Part shown: positions 53,601 through 64,000 of the stretch, one piece after another
Numbering within the stretch: position 1 is the stretch's first letter
Layout of the letters: every line of letters starts with the position of its first letter
Source: Streptomyces sabulosicollis
GTDB lineage: Bacteria; Actinomycetota; Actinomycetes; Streptomycetales; Streptomycetaceae
Assembly: GCF_016103465.1 (NCBI RefSeq)
Contig: NZ_JAEEAP010000002.1
Coordinates: forward strand, 1 to 64,000
Length of the DNA: 64,000 nt
Reading direction: 5' to 3'
Position numbers and translations under genes: made by a program
The notes under the pieces: model-generated
Told to the model about the DNA's origin: nothing
The model's database searches: none
What the model saw: the letters and a program-made list of their open reading frames with translations, nothing else

Positions 53601-56600
53601 CCCACGTGGACTGGACGGAGGGCAACGTCCGGCTGCTGACCGAGGCGCGCGAGTGGCCCGCCACCGGGGAGCGGGTCCGCCGCGCCGGTGTCTCCTCCTT
53701 CGGCATCAGCGGCACCAACGCGCACGCCATCCTCGAAGAGGCCCCGGCGGCCCCCGAGCAGGAGCGGCCCCGGGCGTCCGGGGACATCCCGGTGGTGCCG
53801 TGGGTGCTCAGCGGCAAGACCGCCGACGCCGTACGGGGCCAGGCGCGGCGCCTGCTCGACCACCTCGACGCCGGGACCGACCACGACGTCCGCGACCTCG
53901 GCTACTCCCTCGCCACCACCCGGTCGGTGTTCGAGCACCGCGCGGTCGTCCTCGGCGCGGGCCTCGAGGAGCTGACCGCCGGCCTCACAGCCGTCGCCGC
54001 GGGCGAGACCGCCGCGGGAGCCGTCACCGGCGCCACCCGCAGGGGAGGCGGGCTCGCCGCCCTGTTCACCGGGCAGGGCGCCCAGCGGCTCGGCATGGGG
54101 CGGGAGCTGTACGACGCGTTCGAGACGTACGCCGAGGCGTTCGACGAGGTGTGCGCGCACCTCGACCCGCTGCTGGACCGTCCGCTGCGGGAGGTGGTGT
54201 TCGCGGCGGAGGGGAGCGCGGACGCCGACTTGCTGGATCAGACGGCGTTCACGCAACCGGCGTTGTTCGCGATCGAGGTGGCGCTGTTCCGGCTGCTGGA
54301 GCACTGGGGTGTCGCTCCGGATGTGCTGATCGGGCATTCGATCGGTGAGATCGCCGCCGCGCATGTGGCGGGGGTGTTCTCGCTGGAGGACGCGTGCACG
54401 CTGATCGCGGCCCGTGGCCGGCTGATGCAGGCACTGCCCGAGGGCGGCGCCATGGTGGCCGTCCAAGCGACCGAGGAGGAGATCGCCGCCTCGCTCTCCG
54501 GCCGTGAGGCCGAGGTGAGCGTCGCCGCCGTCAACGGCCCCACCGCCGTGGTCATCGCCGGTGACGAGGCGGCGGCGCTGGAGATCGCCGCCCAGTGGGC
54601 GGAGCAGGGCCGCAAGACCCGTCGGCTGCGGGTCAGCCACGCCTTCCACTCGCCCCGCATGGACGCGATGCTGGACGACTTCCGCAAGGTCGCCGAAGGG
54701 CTGTCGTTCGCCCCGCCGGCCATCGCCCTGGTCTCCAACGTCACGGGCGAGGCGGCCGGTGCGGAGGAAGTGTGCTCGCCGGAGTACTGGGTGCGGCACG
54801 TGCGGGAGGCGGTCCGGTTCGCGGACGGCGTACGGACGCTCGAGGCGCGGGGCGTGACCAGGTTCGTCGAGGTCGGCCCCGATGGTGTGCTCACCGCCAT
54901 GGCGCGGGACTGTGTGGAGGACCGCCCCGAGGGCACCGCTGTGCCGGTCATGGTGCCGGTGCTGCGCAAGGACCGCCCCGAGACGCGGACGCTGGCGACG
55001 GCGCTGGCCGAACTCCACGTCAGCGGCGCGCGGGTGGACTGGGAGCGGGCCTTCGCCGGAAGCGGCGCCCGCAAGGTCGGACTGCCCACCTACGCCTTCC
55101 AGCGGGAGCGCTACTGGCTGGAGGCCCTGGCGTTCGCCAGCGATGTCACCGCCGTGGGGCTCACCCCGCCGGTGCACCCGCTTCTGGGCGCCGCCGTCGA
55201 ACTGCCCGACGCGGACGGCTTCCTGTTCACGGGCCGCCTTTCGCCGCAGACGCATCCGTGGCTCGTCGACCACGCGGTCCAGGACACGATCATCCTGCCC
55301 GGCACCGGCTTCCTCGAGCTGGCGTTGCACGCCGCCGACCAGGTGGGATGTGACCGGGTCGAGGAACTGACCCTCATGGCGCCCATGGTGCTGCCCGAAC
55401 GGGGCGCGGTACACCTCCAGCTGGCGGTGGGCAGGCCGGACGAGAACGGCACCCGCTCGCTGAACGTGTACTCCCGGCCGGAGGACATCACCCTGGAACA
55501 GCCGTGGACACAGCACGCCTCCGGTCTGCTGTCGCGGAGCGGGGTACAGGACGACTCCGGACGGGCCGACCTCACCGTATGGCCCCCGGAGGGTGCGGAG
55601 CCGATCGGCACCGAGGACGTCTACGACCGGATGGCCGCGGGCGGCGTCGTGCACGGCCCGGCCTTCCAAGGGCTGCGCTCGGTGTGGATCCGTGGTGACG
55701 AGGTGTTCGCCGAGGTGCGTCTGCCCGAGGAGAACGCCTCGGACGCCGAGGAGTTCGGCCTGCACCCGGCCCTGCTGGACGCGGCGGTCCAGGCCGTCAT
55801 GTTCGTGCCGCAGGAGGAGTCCGGCCTTGCCCGGCTTCCGTTCTCCTGGACCGGCGCCTCGCTGCGGGCCACGGGCGCCTCGGAGCTGAGGGTGCGCCTC
55901 AGCTCGGTCGGACCCGACTCCATCGGTCTGTGGATGGCCGACGCGAGCGGCCGTCCGGTGGCCTCGGTCGACTCCCTGATGATGCGGGCCGTCGCGGAGG
56001 GGCAGATCCAGTCGGCCGGTTCCCAAGCGGCCGGACACGACTCGCTCTTCCGGCTGGACTGGACCCCCGTCCCCCACGACACACTGCGGCCGGCCTCCGA
56101 AGGGACCTGGGCCGTGCTGGGCACGGACGGCCTGGGGGTGCGCTCCGGCCTGGAGGCGGCGGGCACCGACGTCGCGTCGTACGCGGATCTGGCCGCGCTG
56201 TACGAAGCGCTCGGTTCGGGCGCCACGCCGCCGGACGTCGTCATGGTGGCGGGCACCGCGGAGCCGGTCGGCCTCGACGACGGCGCGGACCTCGCCGAGC
56301 GGGTGCGCGGTGTCACCCACCGCGCACTGGACCTGGTGCGGTCCTGGGTCACCGACGAGCGGCTCGCCGACTCCTGCCTGGTGTTCGTGACGCGCGGCGC
56401 GATGGGCGCCCGGTCCTCCGACGAGGTGCGCACCCCGGCCGAAGCCGCCGTGTGGGGGCTGCTGCGCTCCGCGCAGACCGAGCACCCCGGCAAGTTCCTC
56501 CTGGTGGACCTGGACCCGGAGCAGCGCGGCGACACGGCCTCGGCGCTCCGGGCGGCGCTGGCCGCCGAGGAGCCGCAGGTGGCCGTGCGCGACGGACAGG

Positions 56601-58006
56601 TGCTCGCCGCCCGGCTCGCCCGGGTGGCCCTGGTGGAGGACCGGCCCGAACCGGAGACCAAGCCGTTCGACGGTCGTGGCACGGTGCTGATCACGGGAGG
56701 CACGGGCGGTCTGGGCGCGCTGCTGGCGCGTCATCTGGTGGTGGAGCACAAGGTTGAACGTCTGGTGCTGACGAGTCGTCGTGGCGTGGAGGCGCCGGGT
56801 GCGGCGGAGTTGGTGGCGGAGCTGGCGGAGCTGGGTGCCGAGGCGCGGGTGGCGGCGTGTGATGTCGCCGACCGGGCCGCGGTGGCGGAGCTGCTGGCGG
56901 GGATCGGGTCGGAGCATCCGTTGTCGGCCGTGGTGCATGCGGCGGGTGTGCTGGACGACGGTGTGGTGGAGTCGCTGACGCCGGAGCGGGTGGACAAGGT
57001 GCTGCGTCCGAAGGTGGACGCCGCACTGCACCTGCACGAGCTGACCCGCGGCCTCGACCTCTCCGCGTTCGTGGTGTTCTCCTCGGCCGCCGCGAACTTC
57101 GGTGGCGGCGGCCAGGCCAACTACGCGGCGGCCAACGCCTTCCTGGACGCCCTGGCTCACCAGCGCCGCGGGCTCGGCCTCCCCGCGGTCTCCCTGGCGT
57201 GGGGCATGTGGGAGCAGCGGAGCGCGATGACCGGGGATCTGGGCGAGGCCGACCTCCAGCGCATGGCACGGGCCGGGCTGAACGCGCTCAGCTCGGAGGA
57301 GGGCCTCGCGCTGTTCGACGAAGCGCTCGGTGCCGACCAGGCCGTGCTGGTGCCGACCCATCTGGACCTCGCCGCCCTGCGCGTCCAGGCCCGCACCGGC
57401 GAGGTGCCCGCTCTGCTGCGCGGCCTGGTGCGCGTCCCCCGGCGCCGGACCGTGGCGTCGGGCAGCGCGGGGTCGGGCGCCGGGTCGCTGCGGGACCGCC
57501 TGGCCGGCCTCTCCGGGGCCGACCAGTACCGGGCCCTGCTGGACCTGGTGCGGGTGCAGGTGGCGACGGTCCTCGGCCATGGTTCGCCGGATGCGGTGGA
57601 TCCCGACATGGCCTTCAAGGACATGGGCTTCGACTCCCTGACCACGGTGGAACTGCGGAACCGGCTCAACGCGGAGACCGGGCTGCGGCTGTCGGCCGTG
57701 CTGGTCTTCGACCACCCGACCCCCACGGCGCTGGTGGAGCACCTGCGGGAGGAACTCCTGCCGGACGGCGGTGCCGGGGAGCCCGTGGTCTTCGCCGAGC
57801 TCGCCAAGCTGGAGCCGCTGCTCTCCCACGTGATGGACGACGGCGAGGCGCGCACGAAGGTCGCCGGGCGGCTGAAGGAGCTCCTGGAGAAGCTGGGCGA
57901 GGTTTCCGACGACGCCGACTCCACCGTCGAGGTGGCCGAACGGATCGGATCGTCCTCCAACGACGAGCTGTTCGACTTCATCGACAACGAGCTCGGACTG
58001 TCCTGA
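47690..58006 (+). CDS. Modular type I PKS, two modules (11-12)
   Basis: This protein has 3,438 residues from ATG 47690 (3,443 from the less likely ATG 47675); the stop is TGA 58004-58006. Order: docking helix ([15 protein letters not shown]), KS-AT(methylmalonyl)-KR-ACP, KS-AT(malonyl)-DH-KR-ACP, docking tail ([12 protein letters not shown]). The first module should give the 6-methyl and 7-hydroxyl, and the second the C4=C5 double bond of the predicted 2,4-dienoate. Both KRs are B type; a B-type KR paired with a DH usually leads to an E alkene. The DH keeps its His and Asp but has Asp in place of the usual Gly in the HxxxGxxxxP motif. It hands over to the terminal module encoded from 58058. 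Confidence 0.97.
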   Translation: MNEEKLLDYLKRVTADLQQTRQRLLEAESADQEPIAIVAMSCRFPGGVNSPEDLWRLVAEGTDAISEFPMDRGWDIDALYDEDPDRPGTSYTTQGGFLENADQFDPGFFRISPREALSMDPQQRLLLETSWEAVERAGIDPMSLRGSRTGVFVGTNGQDYSMLMLGAAESLEDVEGHSGTGNAASIVSGRISYTMGLEGPALSVDTACSSSLVALHLAVQALRQRECTLALAGGITVMSTPTAFVQFSRQRGLAADGRCKPFGAAADGTGWGEGVGMLLVERLSDAKRNGHQVLAIVRGSAINQDGASNGLTAPNGISQQRVIRQALTSARLSAAEVDAVEAHGTGTTLGDPIEAQALMATYGQDRPADQPLWLGGIKSNIGHTQAAAGVAGVIKMVMAMREGVLPKTLHAEEPSPHIDWTGGAVSLLHESTPWPDRDHPRRAAVSSFGMSGTNAHTILEQAPESEVAEAAESGVADGPVAWVVSGRGAEALRAQAGRLREFLTERPELSAADVALSLASTRSAFEHRAVVTGTGREQLLQRLEAVAEDTSTVNGVVRGRTGDAGRSVFVFPGQGAQWAGMAVGLLESSPVFAESVGECESALSAYVDWSLTDVLRGAEGAPGFDRVDVVQPVLFAVMVSLARLWRSVGVEPDAVMGHSQGEIAAACVAGALSLQDAAKVVALRSQAIAAGLAGRGGMVSVGLPVDQVKDRIAAWNGAISVAAVNGPGSVVVSGDPGALDEMVAQLEGEEVRVRRVPVDYASHSAHVEEIRQELLRVLADIEPRPSRVPFYSTVSGELIDTAGLDAEYWYRNLRQTVELEATTRTLLADGHGVFIEASPHPVLALPVQQTVESAEAQAVVVGTLRRDEGGLERFLTSVAEMFVSGATVDWAATLEGRGARRVELPTYAFQRRRYWPDLTAVPETGPATGAADAPFWQAVESGDVDTLTSALHLDADTLGALLPALSDYRRRNVAGATIDNWRYRVVWKPVTAGTTASLTGTWPILVSEEQAGSELVTGVRDALARAGAHTVLVPVDPEADRTVFAEAIDDALAAAAEETGREGAHRVLSLLGIDEEPHSSHPSLPRGYAGTITLIQALEDLGRSIPVWFATRGAVWTEPSRRAPVDAPKQSLVWGFGRVVSVEQPARWGGLVDLPGVLDTAAARRLVAVLAGIGYEDQVAIRPNGIVARRFVRAATGALDPGRPWKPSGTVLVTGGTGALGGHVGRWLAKSGADHLLLVSRKGKDASGAAELEAELTGLGARVETVACDIADRDALAALLDAIPAERPLTAVVHTAAVLDDGVITSMTPERLARVLDVKVEGARNLDALTADRDLAAFVLFSSTSGTLGGPGHANYAPGNAFLDAIAQDRRSRGLPATSVAWGGWAHGGMAEGTVGERLNRHGVRLMDPELATAALQQALDHDDATVAISDIDWEVFGAGLVAGRPRPVFDDLADVQTLLARARATTETGTPADSAEAGIAEQIAALPADERRKACLDLVRAHIAHVLNHPSPDDVEPGQAFRELGFDSLTAVELRNQLSATTGKRLPATLVFDYPTPAALADYLDAEFAPRDGTVTAPAAPAPGPVSDDDPVAIVAMSCRFPAGVDTPEAFWKLLSEGRDAITPWPTDRGWDTDGLYDPEPGLSGKSYTRHGGFVDRLADFDPAFFGISPREALAMDPQQRMLLETSWEAFERAGIDPETLRGSRTGVFAGTNQQDYAGRPLAVRDGAEAHLGTGNNASVMSGRVSYTFGLEGPAVTVDTACSSSLVALHLAAQALRAGECDLALAGGVTLMSTPGLFLDFSRQRGLAPDGRCKAFADGTDGTGFGEGAGMLLVERLSDARRNGHPVLAVLRGSAVNQDGASNGLTAPNGPSQQRVIRQALASGGLTPAEVDAVEAHGTGTTLGDPIEAQALLATYGQGRPEDRPLWLGAVKSNIGHTQAAAGVAGVMKVVLALQHEALPKTLHIDQPSTHVDWTEGNVRLLTEAREWPATGERVRRAGVSSFGISGTNAHAILEEAPAAPEQERPRASGDIPVVPWVLSGKTADAVRGQARRLLDHLDAGTDHDVRDLGYSLATTRSVFEHRAVVLGAGLEELTAGLTAVAAGETAAGAVTGATRRGGGLAALFTGQGAQRLGMGRELYDAFETYAEAFDEVCAHLDPLLDRPLREVVFAAEGSADADLLDQTAFTQPALFAIEVALFRLLEHWGVAPDVLIGHSIGEIAAAHVAGVFSLEDACTLIAARGRLMQALPEGGAMVAVQATEEEIAASLSGREAEVSVAAVNGPTAVVIAGDEAAALEIAAQWAEQGRKTRRLRVSHAFHSPRMDAMLDDFRKVAEGLSFAPPAIALVSNVTGEAAGAEEVCSPEYWVRHVREAVRFADGVRTLEARGVTRFVEVGPDGVLTAMARDCVEDRPEGTAVPVMVPVLRKDRPETRTLATALAELHVSGARVDWERAFAGSGARKVGLPTYAFQRERYWLEALAFASDVTAVGLTPPVHPLLGAAVELPDADGFLFTGRLSPQTHPWLVDHAVQDTIILPGTGFLELALHAADQVGCDRVEELTLMAPMVLPERGAVHLQLAVGRPDENGTRSLNVYSRPEDITLEQPWTQHASGLLSRSGVQDDSGRADLTVWPPEGAEPIGTEDVYDRMAAGGVVHGPAFQGLRSVWIRGDEVFAEVRLPEENASDAEEFGLHPALLDAAVQAVMFVPQEESGLARLPFSWTGASLRATGASELRVRLSSVGPDSIGLWMADASGRPVASVDSLMMRAVAEGQIQSAGSQAAGHDSLFRLDWTPVPHDTLRPASEGTWAVLGTDGLGVRSGLEAAGTDVASYADLAALYEALGSGATPPDVVMVAGTAEPVGLDDGADLAERVRGVTHRALDLVRSWVTDERLADSCLVFVTRGAMGARSSDEVRTPAEAAVWGLLRSAQTEHPGKFLLVDLDPEQRGDTASALRAALAAEEPQVAVRDGQVLAARLARVALVEDRPEPETKPFDGRGTVLITGGTGGLGALLARHLVVEHKVERLVLTSRRGVEAPGAAELVAELAELGAEARVAACDVADRAAVAELLAGIGSEHPLSAVVHAAGVLDDGVVESLTPERVDKVLRPKVDAALHLHELTRGLDLSAFVVFSSAAANFGGGGQANYAAANAFLDALAHQRRGLGLPAVSLAWGMWEQRSAMTGDLGEADLQRMARAGLNALSSEEGLALFDEALGADQAVLVPTHLDLAALRVQARTGEVPALLRGLVRVPRRRTVASGSAGSGAGSLRDRLAGLSGADQYRALLDLVRVQVATVLGHGSPDAVDPDMAFKDMGFDSLTTVELRNRLNAETGLRLSAVLVFDHPTPTALVEHLREELLPDGGAGEPVVFAELAKLEPLLSHVMDDGEARTKVAGRLKELLEKLGEVSDDADSTVEVAERIGSSSNDELFDFIDNELGLS
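47789..52390 (+). other. PKS module 11: KS-AT(methylmalonyl)-KR(B type)-ACP
   Basis: The KS begins at 47789 with active Cys 48311-48313. It has FFRISPREA where the other KSs have FFGISPREA, a mild variant. The AT covers about 49390-50290 with Ser 49664-49666 in GHSQGE and YASH, so methylmalonyl type. The KR covers about 50480-52030 and is B type (LDDGVITS), with Pro five residues before the catalytic Tyr (GGPGHANY), so its alpha-methyl stereochemistry may differ from that of module 7. The ACP serine is at 52274-52276. Confidence 0.92.
52463..57765 (+). other. PKS module 12: KS-AT(malonyl)-DH-KR(B type)-ACP
   Basis: The KS begins at 52463 with active Cys 52976-52978. The AT covers about 54052-54970 with Ser 54338-54340 and HAFH, so malonyl type. 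The DH covers about 55170-56000, with His 55271-55273; the motif reads [12 protein letters not shown], with Asp (55283-55285) for Gly. Asp in LLDAAVQ is present. The KR covers about 56060-57400 and has LDDGVVES, B type. Part of it (56726-57033) shares DNA with the KR of module 8. The ACP serine is at 57635-57637. Predicted to make C4=C5. Confidence 0.92.
56726..57033 (+). repeat. Similar copy D2: KR of module 12 (pairs with 36671-36978)
   Basis: Partner of D1 at a constant offset of 20055 bases. It has the same codon-use shift at both ends. Confidence 0.7.
57790..58003 (+). other. C-terminal docking domain of protein 4
   Basis: Helices [11 protein letters not shown] and RLKELLEKL are followed by an acidic/Ser linker and the recognition helix [13 protein letters not shown]. 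The expected partner is the coil starting at 58058. Confidence 0.8.
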
Positions 58007-58057
58007 ACCGTTGATCGGCGCCCTCAGACCCTGACTGCAAAGAAAGAGACGACAATC
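58007..58057 (+). promoter_or_regulatory. 51-base spacer with weak ribosome binding site for the fifth PKS gene
   Basis: A purine-rich stretch (AAGAG at 58044-58048) lies 9 bases before GTG 58058. No promoter or terminator signal was seen. Confidence 0.45.
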
Positions 58058-61000
58058 GTGAGCGAGACGAAGCTCCGCGACTACCTCAACAAGGTGACGA
58101 CCGATCTGCACCGCACCCGTCTGCGCCTTCGGGAGGTGGAGGAGAAGAACCGGGAGCCGATCGCGATCGTCGCGATGAGCTGTCGCTTTCCTGGCGGCGT
58201 CACCTCCCCGGAGGAGCTGTGGCGTATTGTCGCCGACGGCGTCGACGGGCTCTCACCGTTCCCGAAGGACCGGGGCTGGCACGAGGAGCTGTACAACCCC
58301 GACCCCGACAGCCACGGCACCAGTTCGGTGAACGAGGGCGGGTTCGTGCACGACGCCGCGATGTTCGACCCCGTGTTCTTCGGGATCTCCCCGCGTGAGG
58401 CGCTGGCGATGGACCCCCAGCAGCGACTGCTGCTGGAAGCGTCCTGGGAGGTCCTGGAGCGGGCGGGCATCGACCCGCTGTCCGTCAAAGGCACCACCGG
58501 CGGCGTGTTCATGGGTGCTGCCTTCCAGGGATACGGCACGGTCGGCCCGATCGAGGCAGAAGAGGTCGAGGGCTATCTGGTGACAGGGGGGAACACCGCC
58601 GTCACCTCCGGCCGGGTCTCCTACGTCCTCGGCCTCGAGGGCCCTGCGGTGACGGTGGACACGGCGTGCTCATCGTCCCTGGTGACGCTGCACCTGGCCG
58701 CGCAGGCACTGCGCCAGGGCGAGTGCGACTTCGCCCTGGCCGGCGGCGTCACCGTGATGTCCAGCCCTGGAGCGTTCACCGAGTTCAGTCGTCAGGGAGG
58801 ACTCGCGTCCGACGGCCGCTGCAAGCCCTTCGCGGCGGCCGCGGACGGCACCAACTGGTCCGAGGGCGTCGGCGTGCTGCTCGTGGAGCGGCTGTCCGAC
58901 GCCCGCCGCCACGGCCACCCCGTACTGGCGGTGATGCGCGGCTCCGCGGTGAACCAGGACGGTGCCAGCAACGGTCTCACCGCCCCCAACGGCACGTCGC
59001 AGCGCAGGGTGATCCGTCAGGCGCTCGACAACGCGGGAGTCACCCCGGACGAGGTCGACGTGGTGGAGGCGTTCGGCACGGGCACCTCACTGGGCGATCC
59101 CATCGAGGCGCAGGCGCTGATCGCGACCTATGGCCAGGACCGGCCGGCGGACCGGCCGCTGTGGCTGGGATCCATCAAGTCCAACATCGGCCACTCCCAG
59201 GCGGCGGCGGGTGTCGCGGGGATCATCAAGATGGTGATGGCCATGCGGCACGGCGTCCTGCCGAAGACGCTGCACGTGGACGAGCCGACCCCGCATGTGG
59301 ACTGGTCGTCGGGGGCCGTGGAGCTGCTGACCGAGGCCCGGCCCTGGCCGGAGACGGGCCGGCCCCGCCGGGCGGGGATCTCCTCCTTCGGCATCAGCGG
59401 CACCAACGCGCACACCATCATCGAGCAGTTCACCGAAGCCGAGGAGCCGGAGCCGGACGGTTCCGAGACCGGGGCTCCCCGCCCCCTCGCCTCCTCCGTC
59501 GTGCCATGGCTGATCTCCGGCAAGGGCGAGGCCGCGCTGCGGGCGCAGGCCGAGCGGCTGTACGCCCATCTGACGGTCGGGAGCCCCGTGGAGGGCGACG
59601 ATCCCACGGCGGCGTCCGTAGCGGACATCGGCTACACCCTGGCGGTGTCCCGATCGGCGTTCGAGCACCGCGCCGCGGTGATCGGCGAGGACCGCGAGAG
59701 CCTGCTGCGCGGCCTGCGGGCCGTGGCCCAGGGCGAGGTGGCCCAGGGCGTGGTCAGCGGGCGGGCGGCGAAGGCGCACCGGGCGGCCTTCGTGTTCCCG
59801 GGCCAGGGGGCGCAGTGGGTGGGTATGGCGGTGGGGTTGCTGGAGTCCTCGCCGGTGTTCGCGGAGGCGATAGCCGAGTGTGAGTCGGCTCTGTCGGCGC
59901 ATGTGGACTGGTCGCTGACGGATGTGCTGCGCGGGGTTGACGGTGCTCCCGGTTTCGACCGGGCGGATGTGGTGCAGCCCGCGCTCTTCGCGGTGATGGT
60001 GTCGCTGGCGGAGCTGTGGCGTTCGGTGGGTGTCGAGCCGGATGCCGTGATGGGGCACAGTCAGGGTGAGGTCGCCGCGGCCTGCGTCGCGGGCGCGCTC
60101 TCGCTGGAGGATGCCGCGAAGGTGGTGGCCCTGCGGTCGCAGGCGATCGCGAGGGGGCTCGCGGGCCGTGGTGGCATGGTGTCGGTCGGACTGCCGGTCG
60201 ACCAGGTCAAGGACCGTATCGCCGCCTGGGACGGCGCGATCTCGGTCGCCGCGGTCGATGGCCCCGGTTCCGTCGTGGTCTCCGGTGACCCGGGCGCGCT
60301 GGATGAGATGGTGGCCCGGCTGGAGGGTGAGGAGATCGGGGTCCGCCGGGTCCCGGTGGACTACGCCTCGCACTCCGCCCACGTGGAGGAGATCCGCGAG
60401 GAGCTGCTGAAGGCCCTGGTCGATATCGAGCCGCGCTCCTCGACGGTGCCGTTCTACTCGACGGTCTCCGGTGACGTGGTGGACACGGCCGGTCTCGACG
60501 CGGAGTACTGGTACCACAACCTTCGGGAGACCGTGGAGCTGGAGGCCACCACGCGTCGTTTGCTCGATGCGGGGCACACCGTGTTCATCGAGGTGAGCCC
60601 GCATCCGGTGGTGGCCCAGCCGGTGCAGCAGACGGTGGAGGCCGCTGAGACGCGGGCGGTGGTCGTGGGGACACTGCGGAGGGATGAGGGCGGGCCCGAG
60701 CGGTTCCTGACCTCCGCCGCCGAGCTGCATGTCAGCGGCGTCGGTGTCGACTGGCGGAAGGCGTTCGAAGGCCAGGGTGCCCGCCGGGTCGATGTGCCGA
60801 CCTACGCCTTCCAGCGCCAGCGCTATTGGCTGGACTCGGAGGCGGCCGTCGGCGACGTGGGATCGGTGGGCCTCAGGGCGGTACCGCACCCCCTGCTGAA
60901 CGCCGCGGTCTCGCTGGCGGGCGGCGGCGGAGTGCTGCTCAGCGGGCGGCTGTCGCTGGCCACGCACCCCTGGCTCGCCGACCACGCGGTGCAAGGCGTG

Positions 61001-64000
61001 GCGCTGGTGCCCGGGACCGCGTTCCCGGAGATGGCCGCACAGGCGGGGGACCAGGTCGGGTGCGGCCGCGTCGAAGAGCTGGTGCTGGAGGCTCCCTTGG
61101 CGATGCCCGAGCGCGGAGGGGTGCAGATCCAGGTCGAGGTGGGGGAGCCCGACGCCTCGGGCCACCGCGACGTCAGCGTGTACTCACGGATGGAGCCGGC
61201 CGGCGACGAGGCCGACCTCGAGGAGCCGTGGGTGCGGCACGCTCACGGTGTGCTCACGCCGCCCGTCCCGGCGGCCTCCTTCGACTTCGCGAAGTGGCCG
61301 CCGTCCGGGGCCAAGCCGGTCGACGTCTCCGGCGGCTACGAGCACGCCGAGGAGCATGGGCTGCACTACGGTCCCGCGTACCGCGGGTTGCGGCGTGCCT
61401 GGAAGCGCGGCGACGCGGTGTTCGCCGACGTCGAGCTGCCCGAGGATCAGCGCGGCATCGCGAAGTACTTCGGTCTGCACCCGGCCCTGTTCGACGCGGC
61501 CCTCCAGGCGATCGGCGCGAACAACGCGTTGCGCGGAGGTGACGACGCGCCGAGCGCGGGGAACCTGATGCCGTTCTCGTGGCGGGGATTCTCCCTGGAA
61601 GCCGTCGGTGCCGGGGCGCTGCGAGTCCGGATCATCCCGGACGGCCGGCAGGCCGTGTCGCTGGCCATCGCCGACACCTCCGGCCGCCCGGTGGCTTCCG
61701 TCGATTCCCTCGTTCTCCGGCCCATGCAGGCCGCCGCGTTGCGACACGTGGGCCGGACGGCCGGTGACGCGTTGCTGCGCATGGAGTGGACAGCGGGCGC
61801 GGCGAAGCCTGCCGAGGGCGTGGCACCTGGCTGGTGGGCGGTGCTGGTCGACGACTGCCTCGGCGTGGGCGACGCCCTGGAGGCGGCGGGCTTCTTCCCC
61901 GCCGATGTGTACCCGGACACCGAGGCGCTGAGCGACACCTTGGCGGCGGGCACGAGCATGCCCGGAATGGTGGTCCTGCCGGTGGCTTCGGCCGGCCCCG
62001 CCGTGGTGGACGAGGTCCACACACGGGTCGGTGAGGTGCTGGAGACCGTTCAGTCGTGGGTGGCGGACGACCGGTTCGCGGACACTCCGCTGGTGGTGCT
62101 GACACAAGGCGCCGTTGACACTGGCGACGGTGTGCGGGACCTGGCGGGTGCGGCCGCGTGGGGTCTGCTGCGGTCGGCGCAGTCGGAGCACCCGGGACGG
62201 CTGGTGCTGGTCGACACGGATGATGTCCAGCGCGCGGTGGCACTGCTCGCGGGCGTGGTAGCCGCTCGTGAGGAGCAGGTGGTGGTGCGTTCGGGCGAGG
62301 TCCGCCTGCCGCGTCTGGCCCGCTCCCTGCCCGCGGGTGACGCTCCCGGGCCGGAGGTGTTCGGTACCGGCGCCGTACTGGTGACGGGGGGCACGGGTGC
62401 TCTGGGTGGTGTGGTGGCCCGGCATCTGGTGGCCCGGCACGGTGTCAAGAAGCTCGTGCTGCTGTCCCGACGTGGTACGGAGACGGACGGCGCGGCCGAG
62501 GTGCGGGCCGGATTGGAGGCCGCGGGCGCCCAGGTGGTCGTCACGACGTGTGACGCCGCGGACCGTGAAGCGCTGGCCGCGGTGTTGGCGGGACTGCCCG
62601 GGGAACTCGCGTTGAGCGCCGTGGTGCATGCGGACGAGGAGTTCGACGACGGGCCGTTCGCATCGCTGACACGCGAGCGGGCGAGCGCGGTGCTGCGGGC
62701 GAAGGCGGACGCGGCCTGGAATTTGCATGAGCTGACCACGGGCATGGACCTGTCGGCGTTTGTGCTGTTCTCATCGACCGCGGGTCTGCTCGGCGCGGCG
62801 GGGCAGGGTAACTACGCCGCGGCGAATGTGTTCCTGGACGGCCTCGCGTCGTTGCGTCGCACTCAAGGACTGCCGGGTGTCTCGCTGGCGTGGGGCCGGT
62901 GGGCCGAGGACAGCGGCGTGACACCGCCCGGGCGGGACGATGTGGCGCCCACCGGTCTGGTACCGCTCTCCTCCGAGGAGGGGCTGGAGCTCTTCGACGC
63001 GGGCGTCATCTCCGACACGGCCGTGGTGATTCCCGCCCGGCTGGACATGCGTGCGCTGCGCGCCCAGGACGCCACGCTGCCCGCCGTGTTCCGTTCCCTC
63101 GTCCCGGATCCGCCCGTCCGCCGTGCGGCTCGGGCGGCGGAGTCCGAGGTGGACCACCCCGCCCAGTTGCGGCAGCGGCTGGCCGGGTTGTCGGCGGCCG
63201 AGACGGACGAGGTGCTTCTCGAACTGGTGCGTACCGTCGCCGCCGCGGTACTCGGGTTCGCGTCGCACGATGACATCGACACTGGCCACGGGTTCATCGA
63301 GATGGGCTTCAACTCCCTTACCGCGGTCGAATTCCGTAACCAGCTCGCTGCCCTCACCGGCCTCCGGCTGAACACCACGGTCGTCTTCGACTACCCGAGC
63401 CCGGGCGAGATGGTGGCCCATCTGCGGCCCCGGCTCGCGGCCGAGGTCGCGTCCGGCCCCGCCGCCCGCCAGGTCCGGGAGCAGACCGGCCCGGCCGCTC
63501 CGGTCGCCGCGCCCGCGGCCGAGCCCGTTTCCCCGGCGCCGCAGGCGGACGCGCCGGACACCCTCGGCTCTCTCTACCGGCAGGCGGCGCGGCAGGGCCA
63601 GATCAGGGTCGGCATGGATCTGCTGGTGAACGCGGCACGGCTCCGTCCGACCTTCGAGAACCCGGCCGACTACGAGGGGAACATCAGGCCCGCGCGGCTC
63701 TCCCGGGGCCCTGAGCGTCCCCGGCTGATGTGCTTCTCCTCTCCCGTCGCTCTGGGCGGCGTCCACCAGTACGCGCGGTTCGCCGCGCCGTTCCGTGGCA
63801 ACCGGGACGTGGCGGGCCTTGGCACCATAGGGTCCGTCGAGGGTGAGAGCCTTCCGGTCACCCTGGACGCGGTGTTCCACCTGCAGGCGCGGATCGTTGC
63901 CGAGTATGCCGAAGGCGCCCCGGTCGTACTGTGCGGTTCCTCGGCCGGAGGAATGTTCGCCCACTCGGTGGCCGCCACCCTGGAGAGCCAGGGCACACCG
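58058..64000 (+). CDS. Terminal modular type I PKS, 3'-truncated (module 13 + thioesterase)
   Basis: A GTG start opens [13 protein letters not shown], a docking helix matching the starts of the other PKS proteins. The frame is open to the window edge (1,981 codons). Order: docking helix, KS (34-460), AT (about 576-880), DH (about 940-1225), KR (about 1238-1675), ACP (about 1703-1795), linker rich in Ala/Pro, thioesterase (from about 1832, incomplete). The AT is methylmalonyl type, so the module adds the last propionate unit and forms the 2-methyl-2-ene. The thioesterase should then close the macrolactone. The KS has Phe339 where the HGTGT catalytic His belongs. The ACP motif is NSL instead of DSL, and the KR has FDD instead of LDD. 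Overall this protein is more divergent than its neighbours. Confidence 0.96.
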   Translation, partial: MSETKLRDYLNKVTTDLHRTRLRLREVEEKNREPIAIVAMSCRFPGGVTSPEELWRIVADGVDGLSPFPKDRGWHEELYNPDPDSHGTSSVNEGGFVHDAAMFDPVFFGISPREALAMDPQQRLLLEASWEVLERAGIDPLSVKGTTGGVFMGAAFQGYGTVGPIEAEEVEGYLVTGGNTAVTSGRVSYVLGLEGPAVTVDTACSSSLVTLHLAAQALRQGECDFALAGGVTVMSSPGAFTEFSRQGGLASDGRCKPFAAAADGTNWSEGVGVLLVERLSDARRHGHPVLAVMRGSAVNQDGASNGLTAPNGTSQRRVIRQALDNAGVTPDEVDVVEAFGTGTSLGDPIEAQALIATYGQDRPADRPLWLGSIKSNIGHSQAAAGVAGIIKMVMAMRHGVLPKTLHVDEPTPHVDWSSGAVELLTEARPWPETGRPRRAGISSFGISGTNAHTIIEQFTEAEEPEPDGSETGAPRPLASSVVPWLISGKGEAALRAQAERLYAHLTVGSPVEGDDPTAASVADIGYTLAVSRSAFEHRAAVIGEDRESLLRGLRAVAQGEVAQGVVSGRAAKAHRAAFVFPGQGAQWVGMAVGLLESSPVFAEAIAECESALSAHVDWSLTDVLRGVDGAPGFDRADVVQPALFAVMVSLAELWRSVGVEPDAVMGHSQGEVAAACVAGALSLEDAAKVVALRSQAIARGLAGRGGMVSVGLPVDQVKDRIAAWDGAISVAAVDGPGSVVVSGDPGALDEMVARLEGEEIGVRRVPVDYASHSAHVEEIREELLKALVDIEPRSSTVPFYSTVSGDVVDTAGLDAEYWYHNLRETVELEATTRRLLDAGHTVFIEVSPHPVVAQPVQQTVEAAETRAVVVGTLRRDEGGPERFLTSAAELHVSGVGVDWRKAFEGQGARRVDVPTYAFQRQRYWLDSEAAVGDVGSVGLRAVPHPLLNAAVSLAGGGGVLLSGRLSLATHPWLADHAVQGVALVPGTAFPEMAAQAGDQVGCGRVEELVLEAPLAMPERGGVQIQVEVGEPDASGHRDVSVYSRMEPAGDEADLEEPWVRHAHGVLTPPVPAASFDFAKWPPSGAKPVDVSGGYEHAEEHGLHYGPAYRGLRRAWKRGDAVFADVELPEDQRGIAKYFGLHPALFDAALQAIGANNALRGGDDAPSAGNLMPFSWRGFSLEAVGAGALRVRIIPDGRQAVSLAIADTSGRPVASVDSLVLRPMQAAALRHVGRTAGDALLRMEWTAGAAKPAEGVAPGWWAVLVDDCLGVGDALEAAGFFPADVYPDTEALSDTLAAGTSMPGMVVLPVASAGPAVVDEVHTRVGEVLETVQSWVADDRFADTPLVVLTQGAVDTGDGVRDLAGAAAWGLLRSAQSEHPGRLVLVDTDDVQRAVALLAGVVAAREEQVVVRSGEVRLPRLARSLPAGDAPGPEVFGTGAVLVTGGTGALGGVVARHLVARHGVKKLVLLSRRGTETDGAAEVRAGLEAAGAQVVVTTCDAADREALAAVLAGLPGELALSAVVHADEEFDDGPFASLTRERASAVLRAKADAAWNLHELTTGMDLSAFVLFSSTAGLLGAAGQGNYAAANVFLDGLASLRRTQGLPGVSLAWGRWAEDSGVTPPGRDDVAPTGLVPLSSEEGLELFDAGVISDTAVVIPARLDMRALRAQDATLPAVFRSLVPDPPVRRAARAAESEVDHPAQLRQRLAGLSAAETDEVLLELVRTVAAAVLGFASHDDIDTGHGFIEMGFNSLTAVEFRNQLAALTGLRLNTTVVFDYPSPGEMVAHLRPRLAAEVASGPAARQVREQTGPAAPVAAPAAEPVSPAPQADAPDTLGSLYRQAARQGQIRVGMDLLVNAARLRPTFENPADYEGNIRPARLSRGPERPRLMCFSSPVALGGVHQYARFAAPFRGNRDVAGLGTIGSVEGESLPVTLDAVFHLQARIVAEYAEGAPVVLCGSSAGGMFAHSVAATLESQGTP
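58157..63440 (+). other. PKS module 13: KS(HGTGT His to Phe)-AT(methylmalonyl)-DH-KR-ACP
   Basis: Before it, residues 1-33 form the docking coil. The KS begins at 58157; active Cys 58667-58669 and the IGHSQ His are present, but the HGTGT His is Phe (codon 59072-59074, VEAFGTGTS). The AT covers about 59785-60690 with Ser 60059-60061 in GHSQGE and YASH, so methylmalonyl type. The DH covers about 60880-61730 with intact [12 protein letters not shown] (His 60983-60985) and LFDAALQ. The KR catalytic part covers about 62370-63080, with GGTGALG, Ser, Tyr and Asn; FDD replaces LDD, so it is B-like. The ACP serine is at 63314-63316 in GFNSL. Predicted to make C2=C3 with a C2 methyl. Confidence 0.92.
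63550..64000 (+). other. Thioesterase domain (partial, cut by window end)
   Basis: After an Ala/Pro linker the sequence turns into an alpha/beta hydrolase: [20 protein letters not shown], then VAGLGTI, then [15 protein letters not shown]. The nucleophile Ser codon is 63941-63943 in GSSAGG; PKS thioesterases usually have GHSxGG, so the residue before the Ser is unusual. The Asp and His of the triad would lie further along or beyond the edge. Its expected role is macrolactonisation and release of the finished chain. Confidence 0.9.

Overview
The window lies entirely inside one giant type I modular polyketide synthase (PKS) locus. Very high GC, strongly G/C-biased third codon positions, GTG starts and the domain sequences point to an actinomycete, most likely Streptomyces. 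All five coding regions are on the + strand. Spacers are only 45 to 77 bases, so they probably form one long operon. No RNA gene, mobile element, CRISPR array or non-PKS gene was seen. The loading module, tailoring, regulatory and export genes must lie outside the window.

Layout. (1) 1-13121: C-terminal part of a PKS protein, with the end of one KS and three modules (numbered 1-3 within this window). (2) 13199-37969: an 8,256-residue protein with modules 4-8. (3) 38015-47632: modules 9-10. (4) 47690-58006: modules 11-12. (5) 58058 to beyond the right edge: module 13 and a thioesterase cut by the window end. In total there are 12 complete ketosynthases plus one tail, 13 acyltransferases (9 malonyl type, 4 methylmalonyl type), 12 ketoreductases, 4 dehydratases, 1 enoylreductase, 13 acyl carrier proteins and 1 partial thioesterase. 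Class 1a-like docking helices at the protein ends support the order protein 1 > 2 > 3 > 4 > 5 > release.

Reading the modules backwards from the thioesterase predicts a macrolactone carboxyl end of this form: 2-methyl-2,4-diene; 6-methyl-7-OH; 9-OH; 10-methyl-11-OH; saturated C12-C13; 14-methyl-15-OH; C17 ketone; then oxygens at C19, C21, C23, C25 and C27. As I remember it, this matches the azalomycin F / guanidylfungin / copiamycin type of marginolactone, where C17 is a hemiketal closed by the C21 oxygen. The product assignment is therefore well supported by domain logic but was not tested by a database search, and the starter and tailoring genes cannot be seen.

The most interesting points are departures from textbook domain chemistry. 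The module 13 KS has Phe in place of the catalytic HGTGT histidine. The module 4 KR has Ala in place of its catalytic Ser. Module 6 keeps a DH but has no KR, with an Arg-rich linker where the KR should be. Module 8 carries a Lys/Gly-rich insertion. Several long, nearly identical DNA tracts between distant modules show recent gene conversion, or could be assembly error.
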